From the NCBI RefSeq assembly GCF_014863585.1, contig NZ_CP062253.1, positions 6,438,001 through 6,502,000 of the forward strand: 64,000 nucleotides of DNA. Reading direction: 5' to 3'. Origin of the DNA: Pseudomonas gozinkensis (GTDB lineage: Bacteria > Pseudomonadota > Gammaproteobacteria > Pseudomonadales > Pseudomonadaceae). The notes beneath the pieces were generated by a model that worked only from the letters and a program-made list of their open reading frames with translations, was not told the DNA's origin and searched no databases. The position numbers and the translations under genes are program-made. Shown piece by piece: positions 17,628-27,681 of the stretch; position 1 is the stretch's first letter; each line of letters starts with the position of its first letter.

Positions 17628-18119
17628 TCAGGCAATACGTGGGTCTGGATTGTCCAGGACGCTGTCTGTCTGCTCGGCACGGAAGGTTTTCAGTACCGCG
17701 TGGAATTGTGGATGCTTGGCGCCCAGGATGCTCGCCGACAGCAGGGCGGCGTTGATCGCACCGGCCTTGCCGATGGCCAGAGTGGCAACCGGAATACCGG
17801 CCGGCATCTGCACGATCGACAGCAGCGAGTCGACGCCCGAGAGCATCGCCGACTGCACCGGTACGCCCAGCACCGGCAAGTGGGTCTTGGCCGCACACAT
17901 GCCTGGCAGGTGGGCTGCGCCACCGGCACCGGCGATGATTACCTCGATGCCGCGGCCTTCAGCCTCTTCGGCGTACTGGAACAGCAGATCCGGGGTGCGG
18001 TGGGCGGAAACCACCTTGACCTCGTAAGGGATGCCGAGCTTTTCCAGCATATCGGCGGTGTGGCTAAGGGTGGACCAATCGGACTTGGAGCCCATGATCA
18101 CGCCAACCAGTGCACTCAT
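17628..18119 (-). CDS. purE: N5-carboxyaminoimidazole ribonucleotide mutase PurE
   Basis: Cytoplasmic class I PurE, which rearranges N5-CAIR to CAIR after PurK. The 163-residue protein has [14 protein letters not shown] at the N-terminus, SAHRTPD with the catalytic His, and the Gly-rich [11 protein letters not shown]. It leads the purEK operon and is preceded by an unusual leader containing two terminator-like hairpins. Confidence 0.97.
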   Translation of the reverse strand: MSALVGVIMGSKSDWSTLSHTADMLEKLGIPYEVKVVSAHRTPDLLFQYAEEAEGRGIEVIIAGAGGAAHLPGMCAAKTHLPVLGVPVQSAMLSGVDSLLSIVQMPAGIPVATLAIGKAGAINAALLSASILGAKHPQFHAVLKTFRAEQTDSVLDNPDPRIA

Positions 18120-18157
18120 CGTCGCGCCTCTTCTCTCTGGGCGCCCGCAGGCGCGTC

Positions 18158-18237
18158 AAAAACAACAAGCCACGCAGGATGCGTGGCTTGTTGTAGGAAA
18201 AATGGCCGGACGAACCGGCCGAAGGCCGCGCAGTATA
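18158..18237 (-). promoter_or_regulatory. purE leader: promoter -10 and two terminator-like hairpins
   Basis: On the minus strand a -10 (TATACT, 18232-18237) with only a weak -35 is followed by GGCCGG-TTCGT-CCGGCC then ATTTTT (18198-18220), and then a 14-bp stem (ACAACAAGCCACGC with its complement, 18162-18194) running into TTTTTGA. A GGCCTTCGGCC hairpin upstream competes with the first. This resembles a transcription-attenuation leader or a short terminated RNA. The ligand or protein is unknown. Confidence 0.6.
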
Positions 18238-18340
18238 CCGCAAAGAAAGCAATAAACAGCCCCTGTCGCGACCATCTGTCATCTGCCGCAAAAGCCCGGT
18301 TTTATTGACTCAAAGGTCAGCGCCTGAACATCACTTTGGT

Positions 18341-18435
18341 CCCTGTGGGAGCTGGCTTGCCAGCGATGGCGTCGTACCAGTAAACAGATAGGTGGCTGAC
18401 CCACCGCTATCGCTGGCAAGCCAGCTCCCACAGGG
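18341..18435. repeat. REP doublet, GGAGCTGGCTTGCCAGCGATG type
   Basis: Inverted pair of CCTGTGGGAGCTGGCTTGCC elements between the LysR gene end and the purE leader. Same family as 6890-6980 and 25191-25285. Confidence 0.93.
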
Positions 18436-18448
18436 TAATTGGGTAGGT

Positions 18449-19357
18449 TCAAGAGTTTTGGGCGGCGCCACCTTCGAGCTTGCGCCACAACAACCGCACG
18501 TTGGCCTTGCGCACCAGCGCGCAGCGGTACAGGCGAATCTCCAGCGGCACATGCCATTGCGGGCCGCCGCAGACCACCAGTTCACCGCGAGCCAGTTCGG
18601 CGCGCACACTCAACTGCGGCACCCAGGCAATGCCAAGTCCTTCCAGGGCCATGCTTTTCAGGCTGTCGGCCATGGCGGTTTCATAGATCGTGGTGAAGCG
18701 CAGCTGGCGCTGGCGCAGCAAGCCGTTCACCGAACGCCCGAGAAACGCCCCGGCGCTATAGGCCAGCAACGGCACACTGCCCTCGCCTTCGAGATCGAAC
18801 AGCGGCTTGCCGTCCGCATCCGCCGCGCACACCGGCAACATTTCTGTCTGGCCCAGATGCAGCGACGGGAAGATTTCCGGGTCCATCTGCATCGCCGCGT
18901 CCGGGTCGTAGAACGCCAGCATCAGATCGCAGCCACCTTCACGCAGCGCGTGCACCGCGTCGCCAACGTTGGTCGCCACCAGCCGGGTGGCGATGTTCAG
19001 ACCTTCGTTGCGCAGTTGCGCGATCCAGCGCGGGAAGAAACCAAGGGCCAGCGAGTGCGCCGCCGCAACCTGGATCACTTCGCCCTGCCCGCCTTCCAGA
19101 TGGTGAAGATGACGCAGTACTTCGCCGAGCTGTTCGACCACCGTGCGCGCGGTCACTAGGAACAGTTGCCCCGCCGCCGTCAGCTCGATCGGCGTGCGCG
19201 AGCGGTTGACCAGCGTCAGGCCCAGCGCCGCTTCCAGGCTGCGGATCCGCCGACTGAACGCCGGCTGGGTCACGAAGCGCCGTTCGGCTGCCTGCGAGAA
19301 ACTGCGAGTGGCGGCCAGAGCACTGAAGTCCTCGAGCCATTTGCTTTCCAGATTCAT
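18449..19357 (-). CDS. LysR family transcriptional regulator, divergent from aspA
   Basis: The 302-residue protein has an N-terminal winged HTH (residues 5-62, with SFSQAAERRFVTQPAFSRRI) and a C-terminal effector-binding domain. The ATG at 19357 has GGAGG six bases upstream; eight more residues could be added at the N-terminus. It is transcribed away from aspA and a LysR-type T-N11-A palindrome lies between them, so control of aspA is likely. The P. aeruginosa pair PA5428-PA5429 has the same layout. The inducer is not known. Confidence 0.93.
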   Translation of the reverse strand: MNLESKWLEDFSALAATRSFSQAAERRFVTQPAFSRRIRSLEAALGLTLVNRSRTPIELTAAGQLFLVTARTVVEQLGEVLRHLHHLEGGQGEVIQVAAAHSLALGFFPRWIAQLRNEGLNIATRLVATNVGDAVHALREGGCDLMLAFYDPDAAMQMDPEIFPSLHLGQTEMLPVCAADADGKPLFDLEGEGSVPLLAYSAGAFLGRSVNGLLRQRQLRFTTIYETAMADSLKSMALEGLGIAWVPQLSVRAELARGELVVCGGPQWHVPLEIRLYRCALVRKANVRLLWRKLEGGAAQNS

Positions 19358-19424
19358 CACGTCCTCCCGGACACGCACCAAAACAGGTCACACGTCTGCC
19401 GCGCACGCGGCGTCACACGGGCAT

Positions 19425-19441
19425 TATGCCGAATGTGCATA
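19425..19441. promoter_or_regulatory. Candidate LysR operator in the lysR-aspA intergenic region
   Basis: TATGC-CGAATGT-GCATA is a perfect 5-bp-arm palindrome containing a T-N11-A core (T at 19427, A at 19439), the usual LysR recognition form. It lies 68 bases from the regulator start and ~97 from the aspA start. Confidence 0.5.
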
Positions 19442-19537
19442 GGGCAGTGTTTAACAGCATTGGCCCAAAAATTCCCACAAGCCTAGCATTCGCAGCGTTC
19501 CGGCATAGACCGGGTCCATATCGAGATGATTTCTATC

Positions 19538-20962
19538 ATGTCCTCCGCTGCATCATTCCGCACAGAAAACGACCTGCTTGGCGCCCTCGAAGTCCCTGCT
19601 CAAGCGTATTACGGCATCCAGACCCTGCGAGCGGTGAACAACTTCCGCCTCTCGGGCGTTCCGATTTCGCACTACCCGAAGCTGGTTGTCGGTCTGGCGA
19701 TGGTCAAACAGGCCGCCGCTGACGCCAACCGCGAGCTGGGTCACCTGAGCGAAGCCAAGCACGCTGCCATCAGCGAAGCCTGTGCACGTCTGATCCGCGG
19801 CGATTTCCACGAAGAGTTCGTGGTCGACATGATTCAAGGTGGCGCCGGTACCTCCACCAACATGAACGCCAACGAAGTGATCGCCAACATTGCTCTTGAA
19901 GCGATGGGTCACCAGAAAGGCGAGTACCAGTACCTGCACCCGAACGACGACGTGAACATGGCGCAGTCGACCAACGACGCCTACCCGACCGCGATCCGTC
20001 TGGGTCTGCTGCTGGGTCACGACGCGCTGCTGGCCAGCCTCGACAGCCTGATTCAGGCGTTCGCGGCCAAGGGTGAAGAATTCAACCACGTCCTGAAGAT
20101 GGGTCGTACCCAGCTGCAAGACGCCGTGCCGATGACTCTGGGTCAAGAGTTCCGTGCTTTCGCCACCACCATGGGCGAAGACCTGGCCCGTCTGAAGACG
20201 CTGGCCCCGGAACTGCTGACCGAAGTGAACCTGGGCGGCACCGCGATCGGTACCGGCATCAACGCCGACCCGCGCTATCAGGCCCTGGCCGTACAGCGTC
20301 TGGCGCTGATCAGCGGTCAACCGCTGGTTCCAGCCGCCGACCTGATCGAGGCCACCTCTGACATGGGCGCCTTCGTGCTGTTCTCCGGCATGCTCAAGCG
20401 CACCGCGGTCAAGCTGTCGAAGATCTGCAACGACCTGCGCCTGCTGTCCAGCGGCCCGCGCACCGGCATCAACGAGATCAACCTGCCGGCGCGTCAGCCA
20501 GGCAGCTCGATCATGCCAGGCAAGGTCAACCCGGTTATCCCGGAAGCCGTGAACCAGGTGGCATTCCAGGTCATCGGTAACGATCTGGCGCTGACCATGG
20601 CAGCCGAAGGCGGCCAGCTGCAACTGAACGTGATGGAGCCGCTGATCGCCTTCAAGATCCTCGACTCGATTCGCCTGCTGCAACGCGCCATGGACATGCT
20701 GCGCGAGCACTGCATCGTCGGCATCACCGCCAACGAAGCGCGCTGCCGCGAACTGGTCGAACACTCGATCGGTCTGGTCACCGCACTGAACCCGTACATC
20801 GGCTACAAAAACGCCACCCGCATCGCCCGTATCGCCCTTGAAAGCGGCCGCGGCGTGCTGGAACTGGTGCGCGAAGAAGGTCTGCTCGACGAAGCCATGC
20901 TCGCCGACATCCTGCGCCCGGAAAACATGATTGCTCCGCGTCTGGTGCCTCTGAAGGCCTGA
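19538..20962 (+). CDS. aspA: Aspartate ammonia-lyase
   Basis: Converts L-aspartate to fumarate and ammonia in the cytoplasm. The 474-residue protein has the aspartase/fumarase superfamily features: GTSTNMNANEVIAN near residue 110, the QSTNDAYPTA motif, and the catalytic signature GSSIMPGKVNP near residue 327. The ATG at 19538 gives the usual N-terminus (MSSAASFRTE); an ATG four codons earlier is possible. With the amino-acid symporter and asparaginase downstream it forms a functional group for using asparagine and aspartate. Confidence 0.96.
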   Translation: MSSAASFRTENDLLGALEVPAQAYYGIQTLRAVNNFRLSGVPISHYPKLVVGLAMVKQAAADANRELGHLSEAKHAAISEACARLIRGDFHEEFVVDMIQGGAGTSTNMNANEVIANIALEAMGHQKGEYQYLHPNDDVNMAQSTNDAYPTAIRLGLLLGHDALLASLDSLIQAFAAKGEEFNHVLKMGRTQLQDAVPMTLGQEFRAFATTMGEDLARLKTLAPELLTEVNLGGTAIGTGINADPRYQALAVQRLALISGQPLVPAADLIEATSDMGAFVLFSGMLKRTAVKLSKICNDLRLLSSGPRTGINEINLPARQPGSSIMPGKVNPVIPEAVNQVAFQVIGNDLALTMAAEGGQLQLNVMEPLIAFKILDSIRLLQRAMDMLREHCIVGITANEARCRELVEHSIGLVTALNPYIGYKNATRIARIALESGRGVLELVREEGLLDEAMLADILRPENMIAPRLVPLKA

Positions 20963-21404
20963 TCCGACGCGTTACTTGTAGCACCGCTCACCAGGTCGAG
21001 GGACTAGACACCTCTCACCTTTTGAGGGCTTGGGGATGATTCCCCAAGCCCTTTTTTTTAACTGTTTGAACCTGAGAACCGTATGTATGGAAGCTGGCCA
21101 CGAACCAGCTCCCAGACAAACCCGACGCCGGTAACGTCGGGTGTTTCAAAGCCTCGTTTCGTCGCTTGCACCACAACCGTGCAGACGGGCGCCGCACTGA
21201 TCGGTATAGTGCCGCCCCTCTTCGCGTGAGCGGTCGTCGGTAACGAGGCCATAACCCATGCGAAACCCGAACTAATAACAAACCCGCGATATGGATCCGG
21301 GACGAAACCCTCGCCTCGCCTGTTGTGCCGCGCGCACACCGGTGTAACGCGATGTTTCCGACCATCCAGCATTTGCTTACACAATAAACAGCGAGGAAAA
21401 ATCC
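20963..21404. other. 442-bp intergenic region between aspA and the AGCS gene
   Basis: Holds the aspA terminator (21025-21060), then ~340 bases with no protein-like frame. In it are a 7-bp-stem hairpin (CCCGACG...CGTCGGG, 21121-21141), a distant inverted repeat (GCCTCGTT at 21151 with AACGAGGC at 21242) and a possible -10 TATAGT near 21205. I could not match it to a known riboswitch. Confidence 0.4.
21025..21060 (+). terminator. Intrinsic terminator of aspA
   Basis: AGGGCTTGGGGA and TCCCCAAGCCCT form a 12-bp stem with a TGAT loop followed by eight Ts. Clear strong terminator ~60 bases after the stop codon. Confidence 0.95.
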
Positions 21405-22850
21405 ATGCTCGAAGTCATCAACGACTTCCTCTCAGGGAAAGTACTGATCGTGCTCATTGTCGGGCTCGGTAGCTACTTCACGATTCGCTCGCGTTTCGTT
21501 CAATTGCGCCACTTCTTCCACATGTTCGCGGTGTTCCGCGACAGCCTCAAAGGCAGCGCCGGGCAACTCAGCTCGTTCCAGGCCCTGATGCTCAGCCTCG
21601 CCGGCCGCGTCGGTGCAGGTAACATCGCCGGTGTCGGCATCGCTGTGACCCTCGGTGGTCCAGGTGCAGTGTTCTGGATGTGGGTGACCGCTCTGGTCGG
21701 CATGTCCAGCAGCTTCTTCGAATGTACGCTGGCCCAGGTCTACAAGCGTGCCGACGGTGACGGCCTGTACCGTGGCGGTCCGGCTTACTACATCCAGCAC
21801 GGCCTGAAACTCAAAGGCATGGCAGTGGTGTTCTCGATCCTGCTGCTGGTCACCTACGGCTTCGCCTTCATCGGCCTGCAGTCCTACACCGTGACCCACT
21901 CGCTGCAGAACGCCTTTGCCTTTGACCCGCAACACACCGGTATCGTCCTGGCAGTGCTGCTGGCCATCACCTTCATCGGTGGCATCAAGCGTATTGCTTC
22001 GGTGTCCGACCTGCTGGTGCCGATCAAGACCCTGGCCTACATCGCCGTAACCCTGTACGTGATCGGCACCCAGATCGAACACGTGCCAGCGATGCTGGTC
22101 ACCATCTTCAAAAGCGCCTTCGGTCTCGACCCGGCCTTCGGCGGCCTGCTCGGCAGCGCAATTGTCATGGGCGTGAAGCGTGGCGTGTTTGCCAACGAAG
22201 CAGGCCTGGGCAGTGCGCCGAACGTCGCCGCCGTGGCCGCTGTGAAGCACCCTGGCGCTCAGGGCGTGGTTCAGGCGTTCAGCGTGTTCCTCGACACCTT
22301 CGTGATCTGCACCTGCACCGCGCTGCTGATCCTGCTGTCGGGCTTCTACACCCCGGGCTTCGAAGGTGACGGCATCGTCCTGACCCAGAACTCGCTGGCC
22401 GCGGTGGTCGGTGACTGGGGCCGCATGTTCGTCAGCGTCGCGCTGTCGCTGTTCGTCTTCACCTGCATCCTCTACAACTACTACCTGGGCGAAAACAGCC
22501 TGCAGTTCCTCACCCGCAACCGCGCGGCGTTGATGACGTTCCGCGGTCTGGTGCTGGCGCTGGTGGTCTGGGGTTCGATGCAGGACCTGTCGACCGTATT
22601 CGCCTTTGCCGACATCACCATGACCTGCCTGGCCTTCGTCAACCTGATGGCCCTGGCCCTGCTGTTCAAGGTCGGCATGCGTGTGATGCGCGACTACGAC
22701 GAGCAACGCCGCGCCGGCGTCAGCCAGCCAGTGTTTGACTCCAGCAAGTTCAGCGACCTGGACCTGGACCTGAAGGCCTGGCCGACCAATCCGTCGGCCG
22801 ACACCCAGGCTGACGCTCAGCCGCAAGGCATCCCCGCAGCGCAACGCTGA
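21405..22850 (+). CDS. Sodium/alanine-type (AGCS family) amino-acid symporter
   Basis: Inner-membrane Na+-coupled amino-acid carrier of 481 residues. The AGCS hallmarks are present: GRVGAGNIAGVGIAVTLGGP (about 65-85), the QGVVQAFSVFLDTFVICTCTA segment, and MGVKRGVFANEAGLGSAP. It fits the genes on either side (aspartase and asparaginase), so uptake of alanine, glycine or asparagine-related substrates is possible; the exact substrate is not readable. A GAGGAAA Shine-Dalgarno precedes the ATG. Confidence 0.93.
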   Translation: MLEVINDFLSGKVLIVLIVGLGSYFTIRSRFVQLRHFFHMFAVFRDSLKGSAGQLSSFQALMLSLAGRVGAGNIAGVGIAVTLGGPGAVFWMWVTALVGMSSSFFECTLAQVYKRADGDGLYRGGPAYYIQHGLKLKGMAVVFSILLLVTYGFAFIGLQSYTVTHSLQNAFAFDPQHTGIVLAVLLAITFIGGIKRIASVSDLLVPIKTLAYIAVTLYVIGTQIEHVPAMLVTIFKSAFGLDPAFGGLLGSAIVMGVKRGVFANEAGLGSAPNVAAVAAVKHPGAQGVVQAFSVFLDTFVICTCTALLILLSGFYTPGFEGDGIVLTQNSLAAVVGDWGRMFVSVALSLFVFTCILYNYYLGENSLQFLTRNRAALMTFRGLVLALVVWGSMQDLSTVFAFADITMTCLAFVNLMALALLFKVGMRVMRDYDEQRRAGVSQPVFDSSKFSDLDLDLKAWPTNPSADTQADAQPQGIPAAQR

Positions 22851-22858
22851 TGGATGAA

Positions 22859-22883
22859 TGACGGGCGCATCCCCGCGCCCGTC
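22859..22883 (+). terminator. Hairpin after the AGCS gene
   Basis: TGACGGGCGC and GCGCCCGTCA form a perfect 10-bp stem with a short loop, nine bases past the stop. Only a weak T-rich tail follows. Confidence 0.6.
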
Positions 22884-22900
22884 AGTTACAGTTCGAAAAA

Positions 22901-22993
22901 CTGTGGGAGCGAGCTTGCTCGCGAATGCAGTCGTTCAGTTGATAAATATGCTGACTGACACACCGCTTTCGCGAGCAAGCTCGCTCCCACAGG
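22901..22993. repeat. REP doublet (REPIN), GAGCGAGCTTGCTCGC type
   Basis: Inverted pair of CTGTGGGAGCGAGCTTGCTC elements between the AGCS and asparaginase genes. Confidence 0.93.
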
Positions 22994-23017
22994 ACCTCAT
23001 CGTTTCGGAGAATCCCC

Positions 23018-24022
23018 ATGAATTCCTCGACCTACCCTGCCGCCCAGCACGTCATGGTGCTCTACACCGGTGGCACCATCGGCATGCAGGCCAGCGCCAG
23101 TGGCCTGGCTCCGGCGTCCGGTTTCGAAGCGCGGATGCGCGATTACCTGCACAGCCAGCCTGAGCTGGTGGTGCCGCAGTGGCGCTTTCGCGAGATGTCG
23201 CCGCTGATCGACAGCGCCAACATGACCCCGGCCTATTGGCAGCAACTGCGTGAAGCGGTGGTCGACGCCGTTGATGTGCAAGGCTGCGACAGCGTGCTGA
23301 TCCTGCACGGCACCGACACCCTGGCCTACAGCGCCGCCGCCATGAGCTTCCAGTTGCTCGGCCTGCATGCCCGCGTGTGCTTCACCGGCTCGATGCTGCC
23401 GGCCGGCGTCACCGACAGCGACGCCTGGGAAAACCTCAGCGGTGCGCTGGTTGCCCTTGGCCACGGCCTGGCGCCGGGCGTGCATCTGTATTTCCACGGC
23501 GAACTGCTGGCGCCGACCCGTTGCGCAAAAGTGCGCAGCTTCGGTCGTCATCCGTTCAAACGCCTGGAGCGTCAGGGCGGCGGCGTGAAAGCCACTTCCC
23601 TGCCGACAGCGCTGAACTACAACCAACCGAAGCAACTGGCCAGGGTTGCCGTGCTGCCGCTGTTCCCGGGCATCGGCGCCGAGATCATCGACGGCCTGCT
23701 CGACAGCGGCATTCAGGGTCTGGTGCTGGAGTGCTACGGCAGCGGTACCGGGCCGAGCGACAATCCTGAGTTCCTCGCCAGCCTTGGCCGGGCGCGGGAT
23801 AGAGGGGTTGTGGTGGTTGCAGTTACCCAGTGCCATGAAGGCGGTGTGGAACTGGATATCTACGAAGCGGGCAGCCGCTTGCGTGGCGTGGGCGTGTTGT
23901 CCGGTGGTGGAATGACCCGTGAGGCGGCGTTCGGCAAGTTGAATGCTTTGCTGGGTGCCGGGCTTGAAACAGCCGAGGTTCGCCGACTGATCGAGCTGGA
24001 CCTTTGCGGCGAACTCATCTGA
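23018..24022 (+). CDS. ansA: Type I (cytoplasmic) L-asparaginase
   Basis: Hydrolyses L-asparagine to aspartate and ammonia; aspartate can then feed AspA just upstream. The 334-residue protein has no signal peptide and carries both catalytic signatures: TGGTIGM near residue 17 with nucleophile Thr, and HGTDTLAY near residue 95. Length and features match E. coli AnsA-type enzymes rather than the periplasmic type II. Shine-Dalgarno GGAG lies before the ATG. Confidence 0.93.
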   Translation: MNSSTYPAAQHVMVLYTGGTIGMQASASGLAPASGFEARMRDYLHSQPELVVPQWRFREMSPLIDSANMTPAYWQQLREAVVDAVDVQGCDSVLILHGTDTLAYSAAAMSFQLLGLHARVCFTGSMLPAGVTDSDAWENLSGALVALGHGLAPGVHLYFHGELLAPTRCAKVRSFGRHPFKRLERQGGGVKATSLPTALNYNQPKQLARVAVLPLFPGIGAEIIDGLLDSGIQGLVLECYGSGTGPSDNPEFLASLGRARDRGVVVVAVTQCHEGGVELDIYEAGSRLRGVGVLSGGGMTREAAFGKLNALLGAGLETAEVRRLIELDLCGELI

Positions 24023-24035
24023 CACAACATAATTC

Positions 24036-24129
24036 CCTGTGGGAGCGAGCCTGCTCGCGAAGGCTGTGGCACATTCAGCACTTGTGTAGCTGACACTCCG
24101 CTTTCGCGAGCAGGCTCGCTCCCACAAGG
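24036..24129. repeat. REP doublet, variant GAGCGAGCCTGCTCGC type
   Basis: Inverted pair in which the usual CTT/AAG in the stem loop is CCT in one arm and AGG in the other, so both copies carry the same change. It lies between the asparaginase and AraC genes. Confidence 0.93.
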
Positions 24130-24188
24130 GGATCCTTGTACGGCATACAACTTGCTGCGCTCCAGCCACCTCAAGGCTGGAAGATCTT

Positions 24189-25184
24189 ATGCTCCACTCC
24201 CACCTCACCACCCTCAACGCCGTCTCCCTGGTGCTCAACACCTTCAGGGATCAAGGCCTGTCCAGCGAAGCACTGCTGGCCGGCAGCGGCATCAGCGCGG
24301 CGGATCTGAGCCGGGCCGATACGCGCATCACCACCAATCAGGAAATGCAGGTCTGCGCCAACGCGGTCGCGCTCAAGCACGACATCGGCCTGGAACTGGG
24401 TCGGCGCATGCATGTTTCCTGCTACGGCATCCTCGGTTACGCGCTGCTGACCTGTGCCACCTTCGGTGACGCTTTGCGCCTGGCGATCCGGTATCCGGCG
24501 CTGCTGGGAACACTTTTCGAACTGAGCCTGGAGGACGACGGCGAGCGTGTCTGGTTTGTCGCCGCCGATTACCGCGAGAGCCCGGCGATGGCGGTGTTCA
24601 ACGCCGAGTTCTGTCTGGTGTCGCTGAAAGTCATCTGCGACGACCTGCTCGGCCATCCGCTGCCACTGCTGGCCGCCCGCTTCGAACACACCGCGCCAGA
24701 CTATCGCGACAGCTACGCCGACCACTTCAAGGCGCCGCTGCACTTCGGCGCCAAGGACAACGCTTTCGCCTTCGACCGGCGCTGGCTCGACCAGCCGCTG
24801 CCGCTGGCCGACATCATCACCCACCAGGCCATGGCCGAACGCTGCCGCAAGCAAAACACCGAGTTCACCGGCCGCCAGGCGTGGCTGGGGCGGATCCGCC
24901 AGTTGCTCAGCGCGCAACTCAACGCCGCACCGGGGCTGGAAGGTCTGGCGCAGCAGATGAACTGCTCACCACGTACCTTGCGTCGGCATCTGAAGGACAT
25001 GGGTTGCAGCTATCAGGAGCTGCTCGACGAACTGCGCTTCGAGCGGGCCAAGCAGATGCTTTGCGAGGATCAGTTGCCGATCTACCGCATCGCCGAAACC
25101 CTGGGCTTCAGCGAGACCGCGAGCTTCCGCCATGCCTTCGTGCGCTGGAGCGGCGTAGCGCCGAGTCAGTTCCGGCCGCACTGA
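24189..25184 (+). CDS. AraC family transcriptional regulator (Arabinose_bd/OruR-type)
   Basis: The 331-residue protein has an N-terminal ligand-type domain (about 20-205) of the OruR/ArgR-like class and a C-terminal double HTH with the AraC signature (GLEGLAQQMNCSPRTLRRHLK and IYRIAETLGFSETASFRHAF). Proteins of this class often control amino-acid or polyamine catabolism. The next genes on the same strand process polyamines, so it may regulate them, but this is inference. Confidence 0.9.
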   Translation: MLHSHLTTLNAVSLVLNTFRDQGLSSEALLAGSGISAADLSRADTRITTNQEMQVCANAVALKHDIGLELGRRMHVSCYGILGYALLTCATFGDALRLAIRYPALLGTLFELSLEDDGERVWFVAADYRESPAMAVFNAEFCLVSLKVICDDLLGHPLPLLAARFEHTAPDYRDSYADHFKAPLHFGAKDNAFAFDRRWLDQPLPLADIITHQAMAERCRKQNTEFTGRQAWLGRIRQLLSAQLNAAPGLEGLAQQMNCSPRTLRRHLKDMGCSYQELLDELRFERAKQMLCEDQLPIYRIAETLGFSETASFRHAFVRWSGVAPSQFRPH

Positions 25185-25190
25185 CACTTT

Positions 25191-25285
25191 CCCTGTGGGA
25201 GCTGGCTTGCCAGCGATGGCGTCGGCACACTCGGCATTGAAGTCGCCTGACACTCCGCTATCGCTGGCAAGCCAGCTCCTACATG
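25191..25285. repeat. REP doublet, GGAGCTGGCTTGCCAGCGATG type
   Basis: Inverted pair of CCTGTGGGAGCTGGCTTGCC elements with one base change in the outer right arm (CTCCTACA). Between the AraC and acetylpolyamine amidohydrolase genes. Confidence 0.92.
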
Positions 25286-25439
25286 TTCCGCGTTTCAAAT
25301 CAAAGGACCAAAAGAGGGGCGAATTCCGGTCAGTTGTTTTGGCCATATCGATCCCCTTTTGGCCGCTCCTGACGTTCTCCGATTCGCCCCGCGCCGCAAC
25401 ACTGGAGCCAACCGAATCAGCCCCTGCGGAGAACAACAA

Positions 25440-26461
<1,022 letters not shown>

Positions 26462-26465
<4 letters not shown>

Positions 26466-27562
26466 GCAGACTCAAGCACCTCATCGCGCCAGCGTTGTGC
26501 GCGGCGCTGCTGAGCGGCGGCGCCCACGCCGAAGAACGCACCCTGCGCGTCTACAACTGGTTCGACTACATCACCCCCAAGGCACTGGAAGACTTCAAGG
26601 CGCAGAACAGCCAGACCAAATTGGTCTACGACATCTTCGACACCAACGAAGCGCTGGAGGCCAAGCTGCTGACCGGCAACTCCGGCTATGACGTGGTGGT
26701 GCCGTCCAACGTGTTCCTCGCCAAGCAGATCGAGGCCGGGGTGTTCCAGCCGCTGGATCGCAGCCAGTTGCCGAACTGGAACCACCTCGACCCAAAACTG
26801 ATGAAGCTGATCGAGGCCAACGATCCGGGCAACAAGTTCGCCGTGCCGTACATGTACGGCACCATCCTGATCGGTTTCAACCCGGCCAAGGTCAAGGCGG
26901 CGCTGGGCGACAATGCGCCGGTGGACAGCTGGGACCTTATCTTCAAGGAAGAGAACATCAGCAAGCTCAAGCAGTGCGGCGTGGCCCTGCTCGATTCGCC
27001 ATCGGAGATCCTGCCGCTGGCCCTGCAACACCTTGGCCTCGACCCCAACAGCAAGAACCCGGCGGACTACGCCAAGGCTGAAGCGTTGCTGCTGAAGATT
27101 CGCCCGTACGTGACCTACTTCCATTCGTCCAAGTACATGGCCGACATCGCCAACGGCGACATCTGCGTCGCGGTCGGTTATTCCGGCAGCTTCTCGCAAG
27201 CGGCCAACCGCGCCAGGGAAGCGAAGAACGGCGTGGTGGTCGACATGCGCCTGCCGAAGGAAGGCGCACCGATCTGGTTCGACATGCTCGCGATCCCCAA
27301 AGGCGCGAAGAATCCGCAGGACGCCTACACCTTCGTCAACTACCTGCTGCAACCGCAGGTGATTGCGCCGGTCAGCGATTTTGTCGGGTATCCGAACCCG
27401 AACAAGGACGCCACCGCGCAGGTTGACCCGGCGATTCGCAACAACCCGAACCTGTATCCGACCGATGCGGCGATGAATACGCTCTACACCCTGCAACCGC
27501 TGCCGCGCGATGCGGAACGGGCGCGCACCCGGGCGTGGACCAGGATCAAATCCGGAACCTGA
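26462..27562 (+). CDS. Periplasmic polyamine-binding protein (PotF/SpuD family)
   Basis: Predicted extracytoplasmic solute-binding protein of a spermidine/putrescine ABC importer, 366 residues. Signal peptide MSRLKHLIAPALCAALLSGG with cleavage near HAEE, then the family start RTLRVYNWFDYITPKALEDF. Cation-pi and acidic binding residues typical of PotF look present (for example YDVVVPSNVFL). The start codon overlaps the amidohydrolase stop, so the two are co-translated. No permease or ATPase gene follows, so it would use a transporter encoded elsewhere or act as a sensor. Confidence 0.93.
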
Positions 27563-27580
27563 AATGTTCCGCCTCACCAA

Positions 27581-27607
27581 GGCCCGTATCCGCGGGTCTT
27601 TTTTTTG
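27581..27607 (+). terminator. Intrinsic terminator after the polyamine-binding protein gene
   Basis: GGCCCG-TATC-CGGGTC (one G-T pair) followed by eight Ts. It ends the two-gene polyamine operon and separates it from the large gene downstream. Confidence 0.9.
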
Positions 27608-27681
27608 CCTGCGAGATCTATGTACCGCAGCGTGCGATGGCCCGAGCTTTACCGTGCCGGTTTTATCCCCCGGACACGACC

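Noticed and set aside
21432..22844. 470-codon minus-strand frame opposite the AGCS gene
   Set aside because: Same shadow composition; the plus strand carries the AGCS motifs.
27535..27681. Upstream 49 codons of the toxin-like gene
   Set aside because: They cross the terminator of the polyamine operon and do not resemble the family; the ATG at 27682 is preferred.
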